Shown here: piece after piece, positions 1 to 8,763 of the stretch
Position numbering within the stretch: position 1 is the first letter of the stretch
Layout: each line of letters starts with the position of its first letter
Assembly (NCBI RefSeq): GCF_900156745.1
Contig: NZ_LT707065.1
Coordinates: 4,526,001 to 4,590,000 of the forward strand
Direction: 5' to 3'
Length of the DNA stretch: 64,000 nucleotides
Source: Achromobacter sp. MFA1 R4
GTDB lineage: Bacteria > Pseudomonadota > Gammaproteobacteria > Burkholderiales > Burkholderiaceae_B
Made by a program: the position numbers and the translations under genes
The notes under the pieces: model-generated
Told to the model about the DNA's origin: nothing
The model's database searches: none
What the model saw: only the letters and a program-made list of their open reading frames with translations

Positions 1-547
1 GCTTCCTGCGGTTGTGATAACGCACGTCCATGTCGAAACCCGTGCCGCGCTTGGCGATGGCTTCGCCTATGCGGCCCAGGCCGACGATGCCGAGCTTCTT
101 GCCGCTGACGCGCAGGCCCAGGGGTATGCTGCCATGCACCTGCCCCCATTGGCCGGCGCGCACGAAGCGTTCGCCCTGGCCCATGCGGCGGGCGCCCGCG
201 ATCAGCAGGCCCCAGGCCAGGTCCGCCACGCAGTCGGTCAGCACGTCGGGGGTATTGCTCACCAGCACGCCGCGCTTGCGCGCCGCCTCGACGTCGATGG
301 TCTCGTAGCCCACGCCCCAGCTGCAGATGGCCTTCAGGTCGGGCAGCGCGTTGATGAGCTCGGCATTGGCGCCGAAATTGGCGGACGTGACGACGGCCGT
401 GACGCCTTTGCCATGCTCGGCCAGCGCGGCCTTGCGATCCGGGTACTTCCACAGTTCGATGACGTCGTAGCCGTCGGCCAGACGCTGGTTGGCGGAAGGG
501 GAGCCGGCCAGCGAGCCGACCTGGATGATGCGTTGCTTGGTGGTCAT
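1..547 (-). CDS. D-isomer-specific 2-hydroxyacid dehydrogenase (3' end missing)
   Basis: NAD(P)-dependent dehydrogenase that interconverts 2-keto acids and D-2-hydroxy acids (glyoxylate/hydroxypyruvate reductase-like) in the cytoplasm. The ATG is at 545-547 and about 182 codons are visible before the gene runs off the left edge. The N-terminal catalytic half is followed by the start of the Rossmann domain, with the nucleotide-binding segment GIVGLGRIGEAIAKR near residue 150-165. The catalytic Arg/Glu/His are outside the window, so activity cannot be judged. It points the same way as the two Bug genes behind it and lies beside a sugar-acid-type cluster, where such reductases often handle a C2 or C3 product. 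The exact substrate is not readable from the sequence. Confidence 0.85.
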   Translation of the reverse strand, partial: MTTKQRIIQVGSLAGSPSANQRLADGYDVIELWKYPDRKAALAEHGKGVTAVVTSANFGANAELINALPDLKAICSWGVGYETIDVEAARKRGVLVSNTPDVLTDCVADLAWGLLIAGARRMGQGERFVRAGQWGQVHGSIPLGLRVSGKKLGIVGLGRIGEAIAKRGTGFDMDVRYHNRRK

Positions 548-607
548 GTTGTCGTACGGTTGGGTGGCGAAGGCTTCATGCTACTTGATTCAAGCGCGGG
601 TTTTGCA

Positions 608-646
608 GGCCCCGGGCCGCGATCGCAGGCGATCGGACCCGGGGCC
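608..646. terminator. Nested hairpin downstream of the Bug gene
   Basis: Perfect 9-bp arms (GGCCCCGGG at 608-616, CCCGGGGCC at 638-646) enclose a second 6-bp inverted repeat (GATCGC 621-626, GCGATC 629-634). It follows the stop of the minus-strand Bug gene at 666. There is no U-run on that strand, so it is either a weak terminator or an mRNA-end-stabilising structure. Confidence 0.45.
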
Positions 647-665
647 GCGCGGACTATCCCACGCT

Positions 666-1637
666 TCATTCCAGCTGGATGTTGGCTTTCTGGATCACGT
701 CCTTCCAGCGCTTGACTTCCGCCTGCTGGAAATCGGCAAACTGCTGCGGCGTGTTGGCCACCACTTCGAAGCCCAGGCCCTGCAGCGTCTGCTCGGTTTT
801 CGGCTCGCGCAGGGCGGTGCGCAGGGCATCGGCCAGCTTGTCCACGACGGCCTGCGGCGTGCCCTTGGGCACGGCAAAGCCCTGCCAGGAATACACGACC
901 ATGTCCTTGATGCCGGTCTCGGCCAGCGTGGGCACGTCGGGCAGGTCCTTGGCGCGGGTATCGCCGGTGATCGCCAGCGCCTTGAGCTTGCCTGCCTTGA
1001 TGTGATTCTGCACCGCGCCCAGGTTCTGGAAGGACACATTGACCTGTCCGCCGATGAGGTCGGCGATGGCTGCGCCGCCGCCCTTGTAAGGCACGTCGAC
1101 GCCGGTGCTTTGCGTGCGCTGGCGGAACAGCACGGCCGACAGGTGATCCGACGAACCCGTGCCCGACGAGGCGTACGACACGCGGTTGGGATTCTTCTTC
1201 GCGTAGTCGACCAGTTCGGCCACCGTGTTGGCGGGGAAGGACGTGGCCGCGACCAGCACGTTGGGATTGCGGACCGCCTGCGTCAGGTACGTGAAGTCCT
1301 TGCTCGGGTTGTAGGCCAGGTTCTTGTACAGGGCCTCATTGATGGCGAAGGTGCCGATGGATCCCACCATCATGGTGTAGCCGTCGGGCGTGGAACGGGC
1401 CAGCGCCTGCGCGCCGATGGCGCTGTTGGCGCCGGCCTTGTTCTCGACCACGAAGGTCTGTCCCAGGATCTTCGACAGCGCCGGCGTGACCGAACGCGCG
1501 GTGATGTCCGACGACCCGCCGGGCACGAAGGGCACGATCATGGTCACGGGCTTTTCTGGGTAACCGGCAGCGTGGGCTGCCGGCGACCCAAGCACAATGG
1601 CGCCCGCCGCGAATACGGCGCTGATCAGTTTGTTCAT
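666..1637 (-). CDS. Bug-family TTT substrate-binding protein
   Basis: Periplasmic solute-binding protein of the tripartite tricarboxylate transporter (TctC/Bug) family, 323 aa, the usual length. The Sec signal peptide ends near AHAAG (residues 22-26), and the mature protein begins with the family-typical YPEKPVTMIVPFVPGGSSD segment, followed by family-like blocks DGYTMMVGS and FQNLGAVQNHIKAGKLKALA. An AGGAG Shine-Dalgarno (SD) sequence sits just upstream of the ATG at 1635-1637. No TctA/TctB membrane genes are visible, as is common for the expanded Bug families of Bordetella and Achromobacter. The ligand is probably a carboxylate. The adjacent catabolic genes suggest a sugar acid or related hydroxy acid, but that is inference. 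Confidence 0.93.
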   Translation of the reverse strand: MNKLISAVFAAGAIVLGSPAAHAAGYPEKPVTMIVPFVPGGSSDITARSVTPALSKILGQTFVVENKAGANSAIGAQALARSTPDGYTMMVGSIGTFAINEALYKNLAYNPSKDFTYLTQAVRNPNVLVAATSFPANTVAELVDYAKKNPNRVSYASSGTGSSDHLSAVLFRQRTQSTGVDVPYKGGGAAIADLIGGQVNVSFQNLGAVQNHIKAGKLKALAITGDTRAKDLPDVPTLAETGIKDMVVYSWQGFAVPKGTPQAVVDKLADALRTALREPKTEQTLQGLGFEVVANTPQQFADFQQAEVKRWKDVIQKANIQLE

Positions 1638-1711
1638 GGTGTCTCCTGGTTCGCGTAATGATGAAGAGCCCGCCGCTCACGCGTTGCGCACGGGCCCGGA
1701 TCGGCGCCGGG

Positions 1712-2713
1712 TCAGTCGACCTTGGCGCCGGATTTCTTCACAACGTCGGCCCACTTGACGGTTTCCTGGGCCATGAACTGCTTGAATTGAGCGGGCGTGT
1801 TGCCCGATGGCGTCGCGCCCTGGGCCTGGAGCTGTGCGCGCACGGACTCCTGCTGCAAGGCGGCGGCCACGTCGCCCTGGACCTTCTGGACGATGTCCGG
1901 CGGCGTGCCGGCCGGGGCCAGCAGGCCGAACCAGCTCGATGCCTCGTACCCCTTCACGCCGGCCTCGGCCATCGTGGGCACGTCGGGCAGCGCCGGCGAC
2001 CGCTGGGGCGTGGTCACGGCCAGCGGACGCAGCTTGCCGCCTTTGATGAAACCCATGGAAGACGGAAGATTGTCGAAGATCAGGTCGGCCGACCCGGCCA
2101 TCACATCGGTCAGCGCGGGACTGCTCCCTTTATAGGGAACATGGGTCATGCGCGTGCCGGTCATGCTCTGGAACAGTTCGCCCGACAGGTGCGTGGACGT
2201 GCCATTGCCGGTGGACGCCATGTTGACGCTGCCCGGATTGGCTTTCAGGTATTTGATCAGGTCCGCCACGGTGCGGATATCGTGCTTGTCGGCGAACTTG
2301 GGGTTGAGCTCCAGGATGTTGGGAACCGGAATCACCAGGGTCACCGGCACGAAATCCTTGACGGGGTCATAGGGCAGCTTGGCGTAGACGGACTGGTTGA
2401 TGGCGTGCGTGCTGACCGTGCCCATCAGCAGGGTATAGCCGTCGGGGGTGGCGCGGGCGGCTTCGGCCGTCCCGACGTTGCCGCCCGCGCCAGCCTTGTT
2501 GTCCACGACCACGGGCTTGTTCCAGCGCTTGCCCAGTTCCGCCGCCACGACGCGCGCGGCAATGTCCGCGGTGCCGCCCGCGGGGAAGTGCACGACGATC
2601 CTGACTTCGCGCTCGGGGTAGTCCGCCAGCGCCGGCGCGGCCGGCAGGACAAAGGCGGTGGCCGTCAGCAGGGCGGCCGCAAAGAACCGGCCTCGCACAG
2701 GGGCTGCATGCAT
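1712..2713 (-). CDS. Bug-family TTT substrate-binding protein (second copy)
   Basis: A second TctC/Bug periplasmic binding protein, 333 aa from the start chosen here. I prefer the ATG at 2711-2713 because it is preceded by GAGGAGACG and opens directly into a signal peptide ending PALA-D. A frame extending to 2815 would add a non-signal Arg/His-rich stretch. The mature protein starts [20 protein letters not shown] and keeps the DGYTLLMGT and [20 protein letters not shown] blocks. It lies 74 bp upstream of the first Bug gene in the same direction and is divergent from the DapA-family gene, so both transcripts start in the 2714-2994 interval. Either the copies bind related ligands or one has changed specificity. 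No transporter membrane subunits are present. Confidence 0.92.
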   Translation of the reverse strand: MHAAPVRGRFFAAALLTATAFVLPAAPALADYPEREVRIVVHFPAGGTADIAARVVAAELGKRWNKPVVVDNKAGAGGNVGTAEAARATPDGYTLLMGTVSTHAINQSVYAKLPYDPVKDFVPVTLVIPVPNILELNPKFADKHDIRTVADLIKYLKANPGSVNMASTGNGTSTHLSGELFQSMTGTRMTHVPYKGSSPALTDVMAGSADLIFDNLPSSMGFIKGGKLRPLAVTTPQRSPALPDVPTMAEAGVKGYEASSWFGLLAPAGTPPDIVQKVQGDVAAALQQESVRAQLQAQGATPSGNTPAQFKQFMAQETVKWADVVKKSGAKVD

Positions 2714-2994
2714 GGAATTCGTCTCCTCGGTGTGCGCGTGGCCGCGCATCGTTTCTGGGGGTATTCCGCTCCCGGCGTGCCGGGAGCTTGAAGCCGCATG
2801 CGGCCCGCGCCTCATGCGACTGGATGCTGCCGATCAACTTGTAAAACAAATATAGGTATTGAGCTATTGCTTGTCAACCAAGTATACTTTTTTCACCCTA
2901 CTTATCTGACAAGCGCGATCAATCGGATCCATCCGGATTCACCCGCTTTCAACCGCATCCAACCGCTTTCACCCCATCAGCCAGGAGCCCGTCC
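2714..2994. promoter_or_regulatory. Divergent promoter region with candidate GntR operators
   Basis: This 281-bp gap separates the two divergent arms of the cluster and is notably AT-rich in its centre. A plus-strand sigma70-like promoter is readable: TTGAGC at 2859-2864, an 18-bp spacer, TATACT at 2883-2888. A perfect TTGT-N3-ACAA palindrome lies at 2839-2849, and CTTG-N5-CAAG at 2870-2882 falls inside the promoter spacer. Both resemble the TTGT/ACAA half-sites used by FadR-type GntR proteins such as the one at 4056. The operator assignment is inference. Confidence 0.5.
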
Positions 2995-3924
2995 ATGAAA
3001 ACTTCCCCGGTCACCGTCCAGGACCTGCAGCGTTCGGTCATCGCCGTGCCGCCCCTGGCGCGCAACGCCGACCTGTCGCTGAACGAGGCGGCCAACAAGA
3101 CGCTGCTGGGCCACCTGGAAGCGGGCGGCGTGCGCAACGTCATGTACGGCGGCAACGCCAACTTCTACAACGTGGGCGTGAGCGAATACGCGCGCATCGT
3201 GGACATGCTGGCCGGCCTGGCGGGCGCGGACACGTGGATCCTGCCTTCGGTCGGCCCCGACTACGGCAAGATGATGGACCAGGCCGCGATCCTGCGTTCG
3301 CGCGCCTTCCCGACGGCGATGCTGCTGCCCATGTCCTTTCCGTACACCGACGCCGGGCTGGCCGATGGCGTGCGCCGCTTCACGGATGCATTGGGCAAGC
3401 CGGCCGTGGTGTACATCAAGTCGGCCGACTACCTGGCCCCGGAAACCGCGGCGCGCCTCATCGAGGAAGGGCGCCTGGTGGCCTTCAAGTACGCGGTCGT
3501 GCGCGACGATCCGGCCGAGGACGCCTACCTGTCGGCCCTGTTGCAGGCCGTGGATTCGCGCTGGGTCGTGAGCGGCATCGGCGAGCGCCCCGCCGTCGTC
3601 CACTACCGCGAATTCGGGCTCAAGAGCTTTACCTCGGGTTCGGTGTGCGTGGCGCCGCGCGGCTCGATGCGACTGCTGCATCTGCTGCGCGAGGGCCGCT
3701 ACGATGAAGCGGAGGCCGTGCGCGAGCAGTACCTCGGGCTGGAAGATTGCCGCGACAGCATCAGCCCGATTCGCGTGCTGCACGACGCCGTGACGCTGTC
3801 CGGCGTGGCGGACATGGGGCCGATGCTGCCGCTCCTGACCGGCATTTCGAGCACCGAGCGCGAGCGTGTCGCGCCCGTGGCACGCGCGCTCGCCGCCTGG
3901 GACCGCGAGGCCGCCACGGCCTGA
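2995..3924 (+). CDS. DapA-family (class I) aldolase/dehydratase
   Basis: TIM-barrel Schiff-base enzyme of the dihydrodipicolinate synthase/N-acetylneuraminate lyase superfamily, 309 aa. The likely Schiff-base lysine is K165 in the VAFKYAV strand, and Y140 (VVYIKS) occupies the position of the catalytic Tyr. The usual substrate-loop GTTGE motif is replaced by GGNANF (residues 52-57), so this is not a biosynthetic DapA. Relatives in this superfamily act on 2-keto-3-deoxy sugar acids, either cleaving them or dehydrating them to 2-oxo semialdehydes. It is the first gene of the plus-strand arm, 131 bp before the GntR regulator and upstream of a sugar-acid-type dehydratase. The reaction is inferred from superfamily and neighbours. 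Confidence 0.85.
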   Translation: MKTSPVTVQDLQRSVIAVPPLARNADLSLNEAANKTLLGHLEAGGVRNVMYGGNANFYNVGVSEYARIVDMLAGLAGADTWILPSVGPDYGKMMDQAAILRSRAFPTAMLLPMSFPYTDAGLADGVRRFTDALGKPAVVYIKSADYLAPETAARLIEEGRLVAFKYAVVRDDPAEDAYLSALLQAVDSRWVVSGIGERPAVVHYREFGLKSFTSGSVCVAPRGSMRLLHLLREGRYDEAEAVREQYLGLEDCRDSISPIRVLHDAVTLSGVADMGPMLPLLTGISSTERERVAPVARALAAWDREAATA

Positions 3925-4055
3925 GCCGGCGCGGCGCGGCCTGGCCGCGTCGCGGGCGAGGCGCAATGACGGTACGATGAGCGCCGTCCGCGCGTCGCCG
4001 CAGTGCCCAGGGCCTGTTCCCCGCGCGTGGACAGGCCCTACTACCAGGAGGTTAC

Positions 4056-4829
4056 GTGGCTCGACCCAAAGCATCCCCGCAGCCCGCGCCGCACGCGCCC
4101 GACGAGCCGGAGCTGCCCGCCGCGCCGGCGCTGGAGCGCGGCCACCGGGTGCGGCTGGCGGACCAGCTTTACGGCCAGATCTTCGAACAGATCGTGTCCG
4201 GCGGGCTGAACGTCGGCGACAAGCTGCCGTCCGAAAACGAAATATCCGAACGCCACGGCGTGTCGCGGCCGGTGGTGCGCGAGGCCTTGCTGCGGCTGCG
4301 CGCCGATGGCCTCATCACCGCCCACCAGGGCTTGGGCACGTTCGTGAGCCATCAGCCCGCGCCGCGCCTGAAGGCCTTCAACGACGTGCAGAATGTGGGC
4401 GCCTATCTGCGTGCCCAGGAAGTCCGCGTGGCGCTCGAAGGCGACGCGGCCCGCCTGGCGGCCCTGCGGCGCACCGACGAACAGCTCGCCAGGATCGCCG
4501 AGGCGCATGCGGCCTTTGCCGCCACGCTGGCAAGCGGACAGGTATCCGCGGAAGCGGACCTCGCATTTCACGCCAGCATCGCCGAGGCCAGCGGCAACGA
4601 CTTCTACCTGGGCGTGCTGGAAAGCATCCATGAATCCATCAGCGGCTTCATGCGGCTCACCCTGAACCTGACGCGCACCGGCTCGCGCCAGCGCGCGCAG
4701 CGCGTCGTGGACGAGCATGCCACCATCCTGGACGCCATCCGCGAACAGGACGGCGAGCGCGCGCGCGTCGCCATGCAATTCCATCTGGGCCAGGCCCGGC
4801 ACAGGCTGGTCGATCGCGACCGAGACTGA
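4056..4829 (+). CDS. FadR/GntR-family transcriptional regulator
   Basis: Cytoplasmic DNA-binding regulator, 257 aa, starting at GTG 4056 behind a textbook CCAGGAGG. Residues about 30-100 form the winged helix (LYGQIFEQIVSGGL, KLPSENEISERHGVSRPVVREAL, GLITAHQGLGTFV). Residues about 105-245 form an all-helical FCD ligand domain with its usual acid/His pattern (EADLAFHASIAEASGND, VDEHATILDAI, MQFHLGQARH), suggesting a metal-dependent carboxylate sensor. It sits inside the catabolic arm, so the simplest model is substrate-relieved repression of this cluster through the divergent promoter at 2714-2994. The effector is unknown, though a pathway hydroxy or keto acid is likely. Confidence 0.93.
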   Translation: MARPKASPQPAPHAPDEPELPAAPALERGHRVRLADQLYGQIFEQIVSGGLNVGDKLPSENEISERHGVSRPVVREALLRLRADGLITAHQGLGTFVSHQPAPRLKAFNDVQNVGAYLRAQEVRVALEGDAARLAALRRTDEQLARIAEAHAAFAATLASGQVSAEADLAFHASIAEASGNDFYLGVLESIHESISGFMRLTLNLTRTGSRQRAQRVVDEHATILDAIREQDGERARVAMQFHLGQARHRLVDRDRD

Positions 4830-4877
4830 CGCCGTTGCCGCCGCCCGCCACCCAACAACGACAACAGGAGACAGACA

Positions 4878-5990
4878 GTGCCAGGGAACGGAGCAAGCGT
4901 CACGGCCGTGCCGGTGGAGCAGGTGCGCGAACAGATTTTGCAGGTGCTGATGGCCTGGGGCATGGCCGAGGACCTGGCCCATACGACGGCGGGCCTGATG
5001 GCGCGCACGGACCTTCTGGGCATCGATTCGCATGGCATTTCAATGTTGCCCGCGTACGAGGAAAAGTGGCGCGCGGGCACGCTGCGGCTCGATGCGCGCG
5101 CCCGCGTGGTGCGCGACGGCGGCGCCAGCGCGTTGATCGACGGCATGGGCGGACTGGGCTATCCGGTTGCCGCCCAGGCCATGAACCTGGCGGTGGACAA
5201 GGCGCTGGAACACGGCGTGGGCGCTGTCTCCGTCTGCAATTCGCATCATTTCGGCGCGGCGGGCGTGTACGCGCGTATCGCCGTGGAACGCGGCGTGGTG
5301 GGACTGGTCACCAGCAGCGCCAACGGCGTCATCATGGTGCCCACGCGCGGCGCGATGCCGATGCTGGGCACCAACCCCATCGCCTTCGGCGCGCCGGCCG
5401 CCTACAACGAACCCTTCGTGCTGGACATGGCCACCACGACCGTGGCGGCCAACAAGGTCAAGGTCTACGACTTCCTGGGCAAGCCCCTGCCGCCGGGCTG
5501 GGCGGTGGACGGGCAGGGCACGCCGGTCACCGACTCGAACGCCGCCATGCAATTCATCTTCAAGCATCCCGAAGGCGGGCTCACGCCGCTGGGCGGCACG
5601 GCCGCCATGAGCAGCCACAAGGGCTACGGGCTGGCGATGATGGCGCAGATCCTGGGCGGCACGCTCAGCGGCAGCGCGTTCGCGGCCCGGCGCTCGGCCA
5701 CGCGCCGTCCCGGCGAACCCGACGACGTCGGCCATTTTTTCCTTGCGCTCAATCCCGATGCCTTCCGCGCCTCGGGTTCCTTCGAATCCGACATGGACGA
5801 CATGATCGACGCGATGCACGACACGCCTCCGGCCGATCCGTCCGAGCCCGTGCTGGTGGCGGGCGAGCCCGAAGCCGCCGAGCGCGCGCGCCGGCTGCGT
5901 GAGGGCATCCCGATCTCCGCGGCATTGGCCGAGCGCCTGCGCGGCATCTGCGAGCGCGCCGGCACGCCGTACCTGCTGGATCCCGCCTGA
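4878..5990 (+). CDS. Ldh-family (type 2 malate/L-lactate) NAD(P)H oxidoreductase
   Basis: Member of the malate/L-lactate/ureidoglycolate dehydrogenase family (AllD/YiaK/ComC-like), 370 aa, GTG start at 4878 after ACAGGAG. Its fold is unrelated to classical Rossmann lactate dehydrogenases. The catalytic His is visible in GIDSHGISMLPAYEEK, and further conserved blocks include NSHHFGAAGVYA, TNPIAFGAPA and KGYGLAMM. Family members reduce or oxidise 2-oxo acids such as 2,3-diketogulonate, delta-1-piperideine-2-carboxylate or ureidoglycolate. Here it lies between the regulator and the dehydratase, consistent with a redox step on a sugar-acid intermediate. The substrate cannot be fixed from sequence. 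Confidence 0.9.
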   Translation: MPGNGASVTAVPVEQVREQILQVLMAWGMAEDLAHTTAGLMARTDLLGIDSHGISMLPAYEEKWRAGTLRLDARARVVRDGGASALIDGMGGLGYPVAAQAMNLAVDKALEHGVGAVSVCNSHHFGAAGVYARIAVERGVVGLVTSSANGVIMVPTRGAMPMLGTNPIAFGAPAAYNEPFVLDMATTTVAANKVKVYDFLGKPLPPGWAVDGQGTPVTDSNAAMQFIFKHPEGGLTPLGGTAAMSSHKGYGLAMMAQILGGTLSGSAFAARRSATRRPGEPDDVGHFFLALNPDAFRASGSFESDMDDMIDAMHDTPPADPSEPVLVAGEPEAAERARRLREGIPISAALAERLRGICERAGTPYLLDPA

Positions 5991-6061
5991 TTCGGCGTCT
6001 GATTCGGCGTCTTATGGTATGAACATGCATTGACCCCGCCCAAGAGCAGAGGAAACGAGAC

Positions 6062-7807
6062 ATGAGCCATTCCGACAAGCGCAAGAAACCCGAAGACCTG
6101 CGCAGCCACCGCTGGTATGGCGTGAAGGACCTGCGGTCCTTCGGCCACCGATCGCGCACCGCCCAGATGGGTTATCACCGCTCCGATTACGCCGGCAAGC
6201 CGGTCATCGCCATCATCAACACCTGGAGCGACATCAACCCCTGTCACAGCCACTTCAAGCAGCGCGTCGAAGAGGTCAAGCGCGGCATCTGGCAGGCGGG
6301 CGGCTTTCCGGTGGAAATGCCGGCCATGAGCCTGTCCGAGCCCTTCCAGAAGCCCACGACCATGCTCTACCGCAACCTGCTCGCCATGGAGACCGAGGAG
6401 CTGCTGCGCTCGTATCCGGCCGACGGCTGCGTGCTGATGGGCGGCTGCGACAAGACCACGCCCGCGCTCATCATGGGCGCGGTGTCGATGGACCTGCCCA
6501 CGATCTTCGTGCCGGCCGGGCCCATGCTGCGCGGCAACTGGAATGGCAACACGCTGGGGTCGGGCTCCGACACCTGGAAGTACTGGGCCGAGTTGCGGGC
6601 CGGCAACATCACCGAGGAAGATTGGCAGGGCGTGGAGGACGGCATTGCGCGGTCGCCGGGCCATTGCATGACCATGGGCACGGCGTCCACCATGACGGGC
6701 GCGGTCGAGGCCCTCGGCCTGTGCCTGTCGGGCGCCTCGTCGATCCCCGCGCCCGATTCGCGCCACGCGCAGATGGCCAGCCTGACGGGCAAGCGCATCG
6801 TCGAGATGGTCTGGGAAGACCTGAAGCCGTCGGACCTGCTGACCGCGGCTTCGTACGACAACGCGGTGCGCACCGTGCTGGCGCTGGCGGGGTCGACCAA
6901 CGCCGTGGTGCACCTGATCGCGATGGCGCGCCGCAGCGGCTTCGGCCTGGACCTGGATCGTTTCGATCATCTGGCGCGCACCACGCCGGTCCTGGCCAAC
7001 CTGCGCCCGGCAGGCAAATACCTGATGGAAGACTTCTACTACGCGGGCGGCCTGCGCGCGCTGCTGGCGCAGCTTGGCGACCTGCTGGACACGGCGCAGC
7101 GCACGGTGGATGGACGCACGCTGGGCGAGAACATCGCGGGCGCGCGCGTCTTCAATGAAGACGTGATCCGCCCGCGCGCGCAGGCGCTCATCGAACGCGA
7201 CGGCCTCGCGGTGCTGCGCGGCAATCTCGCGCCCGACGGGGCGGTGATCAAGCCGCCCGCCATGGAAGCGCGCCTGCAGGTGCATACGGGGCGCGCCGTC
7301 GTGTTCAAGGACTACAACGACATGGCCGCGCGCATCGACGACCCGGATCTGGACGTGGATGCCGACAGCGTCATCGTGCTGCAGAACGCCGGGCCGCAAG
7401 GCGCGCCCGGCATGCCCGAATGGGGGCAGTTGCCGATTCCGCAGAAACTGCTCAAGCAAGGCGTGCGCGACATGGTGCGCATCTCGGATGCGCGCATGAG
7501 CGGCACCAGCTACGGCGCCTGTGTGCTGCACGTCGCGCCCGAAGCCTATGTGGGCGGGCCGCTGGCGTTGGTGCGGGACGGCGACCGGATCGCGCTCGAC
7601 GTGCCCAACCGCCGGCTGGACCTGCTGGTCCCGGACGCGGAACTGGCCGAGCGCCGCGCCGCCTGGCAGGCGCCGCCGCCGCGTTTCGAGCGCGGATATG
7701 GCGTCCTGTATCTCAAGCACATCGGCCAGGCGGACACCGGCTGCGACTTCGATTTTCTTCAGTCCGAGGAGCGCGCGGCGCCCGCGGGCGAGCCCGAAAT
7801 CCACTGA
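6062..7807 (+). CDS. IlvD/Edd-family Fe-S sugar-acid dehydratase (L-arabinonate dehydratase-like)
   Basis: Dehydratase of the IlvD/Edd family, 581 aa. It removes water from a 2,3-dihydroxy acid to give a 2-keto-3-deoxy acid. Three putative Fe-S ligand cysteines are visible: C61 ([10 protein letters not shown]), C129 (MGGCDKTTP) and C202 ([13 protein letters not shown]). Their spacing and the overall length match the [2Fe-2S] pentonate dehydratase subgroup better than biosynthetic IlvD. The ATG at 6062 has a GAGGAAACGAG leader. The downstream HpaI aldolase and upstream DapA-family enzyme both belong to families that process 2-keto-3-deoxy acids, so the enzyme probably starts aldonate or aldarate breakdown. 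The substrate (pentonate, hexonate or other) is open. Confidence 0.9.
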   Translation: MSHSDKRKKPEDLRSHRWYGVKDLRSFGHRSRTAQMGYHRSDYAGKPVIAIINTWSDINPCHSHFKQRVEEVKRGIWQAGGFPVEMPAMSLSEPFQKPTTMLYRNLLAMETEELLRSYPADGCVLMGGCDKTTPALIMGAVSMDLPTIFVPAGPMLRGNWNGNTLGSGSDTWKYWAELRAGNITEEDWQGVEDGIARSPGHCMTMGTASTMTGAVEALGLCLSGASSIPAPDSRHAQMASLTGKRIVEMVWEDLKPSDLLTAASYDNAVRTVLALAGSTNAVVHLIAMARRSGFGLDLDRFDHLARTTPVLANLRPAGKYLMEDFYYAGGLRALLAQLGDLLDTAQRTVDGRTLGENIAGARVFNEDVIRPRAQALIERDGLAVLRGNLAPDGAVIKPPAMEARLQVHTGRAVVFKDYNDMAARIDDPDLDVDADSVIVLQNAGPQGAPGMPEWGQLPIPQKLLKQGVRDMVRISDARMSGTSYGACVLHVAPEAYVGGPLALVRDGDRIALDVPNRRLDLLVPDAELAERRAAWQAPPPRFERGYGVLYLKHIGQADTGCDFDFLQSEERAAPAGEPEIH

Positions 7808-7890
7808 CCGGGATGGCCGCACCCCGTCACCGGCGGTCCGGCCATCGCATCAGCGGCACTTTTCCTGTTATTCCTGACAAGAAGGCGGCA

Positions 7891-8658
7891 ATGAACTCCC
7901 CTCTACCCAATCGCTTCCGGCAACGCATCCTGGCCCGCGAGCGCCTCATCGGATTCTGGATGTGCATGTCCAGCCACATCACCGCCGAACTCGTCGGGCT
8001 GGCGGATTTCGACTGGCTGCTCCTGGATGGCGAGCATTCGCCCAATGAAGTGCCGATGTTCCTGCAACAGCTCCAGGCCCTGCAGGGCAGCGCCAGCGCC
8101 GCCGTCGGGCGCCCGTCCTGGAACGACCCGGTCGAGATCAAGCGGCTGCTGGATATCGGGTTCTACAACCTGTTGATTCCCTTCATCGAATCCGAAGAGG
8201 ACGCGCGCCGTGCGGTGGCCGCCACGCGCTATCCGCCGCAAGGCATGCGCGGCGTCGCGGGCGCGCAGCGCAGCAACCGCTACGGAACGGTGCCCAACTA
8301 CCTGCAGACGATCAACGACAACATCTGCGTGCTGCTGCAGATCGAAAGCCGGCCGGGGATCGAAGCCGTGGATGAGATCGCCTCGGTCGAAGGCGTGGAC
8401 GGCGTGTTCATCGGCCCGTCCGACCTGGCCGCGGCGCTGGGCCATATCGGCAATCCGGGCCACCCCGAGGTGCAGGAAACGATCCGTCATCTCTACCAGC
8501 GCGTGACGGCGCAGGGCAAGGCCGTGGGCATTCTCGCGCCGGTCCACGCCGATGCGCGCCGCTATCTGGACATGGGCATGCACTTCGTGGCCGTCGGAAC
8601 CGACCTGGGGGTGTTCAAGCAGGCCACCTTCGCATTGCGCGAGGCGTTTCCGACCTAG
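7891..8658 (+). CDS. HpaI/GarL-family class II aldolase
   Basis: Metal-dependent pyruvate aldolase of the HpcH/HpaI family, 255 aa from the ATG at 7891. Longer upstream frames only overlap the dehydratase. Family marks are LLLDGEHSPNE (E48, H49), GMRGVAGAQRSNRYG, LLQIESRPGIEAVDEIASV with a metal-ligand Glu, and VFIGPSDLAAALG with a metal-ligand Asp. Homologues cleave 2-keto-3-deoxy sugar acids or 4-hydroxy-2-oxo acids to pyruvate (or a pyruvate-like enolate donor) plus an aldehyde. It follows the dehydratase by 83 bp and ends the catabolic arm, so it is the natural lyase for that product. The aldehyde could then go to the dehydrogenases at 1-547 or 4878-5990. Confidence 0.92.
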   Translation: MNSPLPNRFRQRILARERLIGFWMCMSSHITAELVGLADFDWLLLDGEHSPNEVPMFLQQLQALQGSASAAVGRPSWNDPVEIKRLLDIGFYNLLIPFIESEEDARRAVAATRYPPQGMRGVAGAQRSNRYGTVPNYLQTINDNICVLLQIESRPGIEAVDEIASVEGVDGVFIGPSDLAAALGHIGNPGHPEVQETIRHLYQRVTAQGKAVGILAPVHADARRYLDMGMHFVAVGTDLGVFKQATFALREAFPT

Positions 8659-8714
8659 CATGCCGCCTGCCATGGCCCGCGCTGTGGCGGGCGCTGGGGG
8701 CAGGCCCTGCGCCC

Positions 8715-8739
8715 GGCCGGACATTCGACGTGTCCGGCC
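8715..8739. terminator. Hairpin between the aldolase gene and lysA
   Basis: Perfect 9-bp inverted repeat GGCCGGACA / TGTCCGGCC with a 7-base loop, lying between the convergent ends of the HpaI-type gene (8658) and lysA (8764). It probably serves both strands, though neither side has a strong U-run. Confidence 0.55.
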
Positions 8740-8763
8740 TTCGGGGCAAGGCGATCGGACGCC

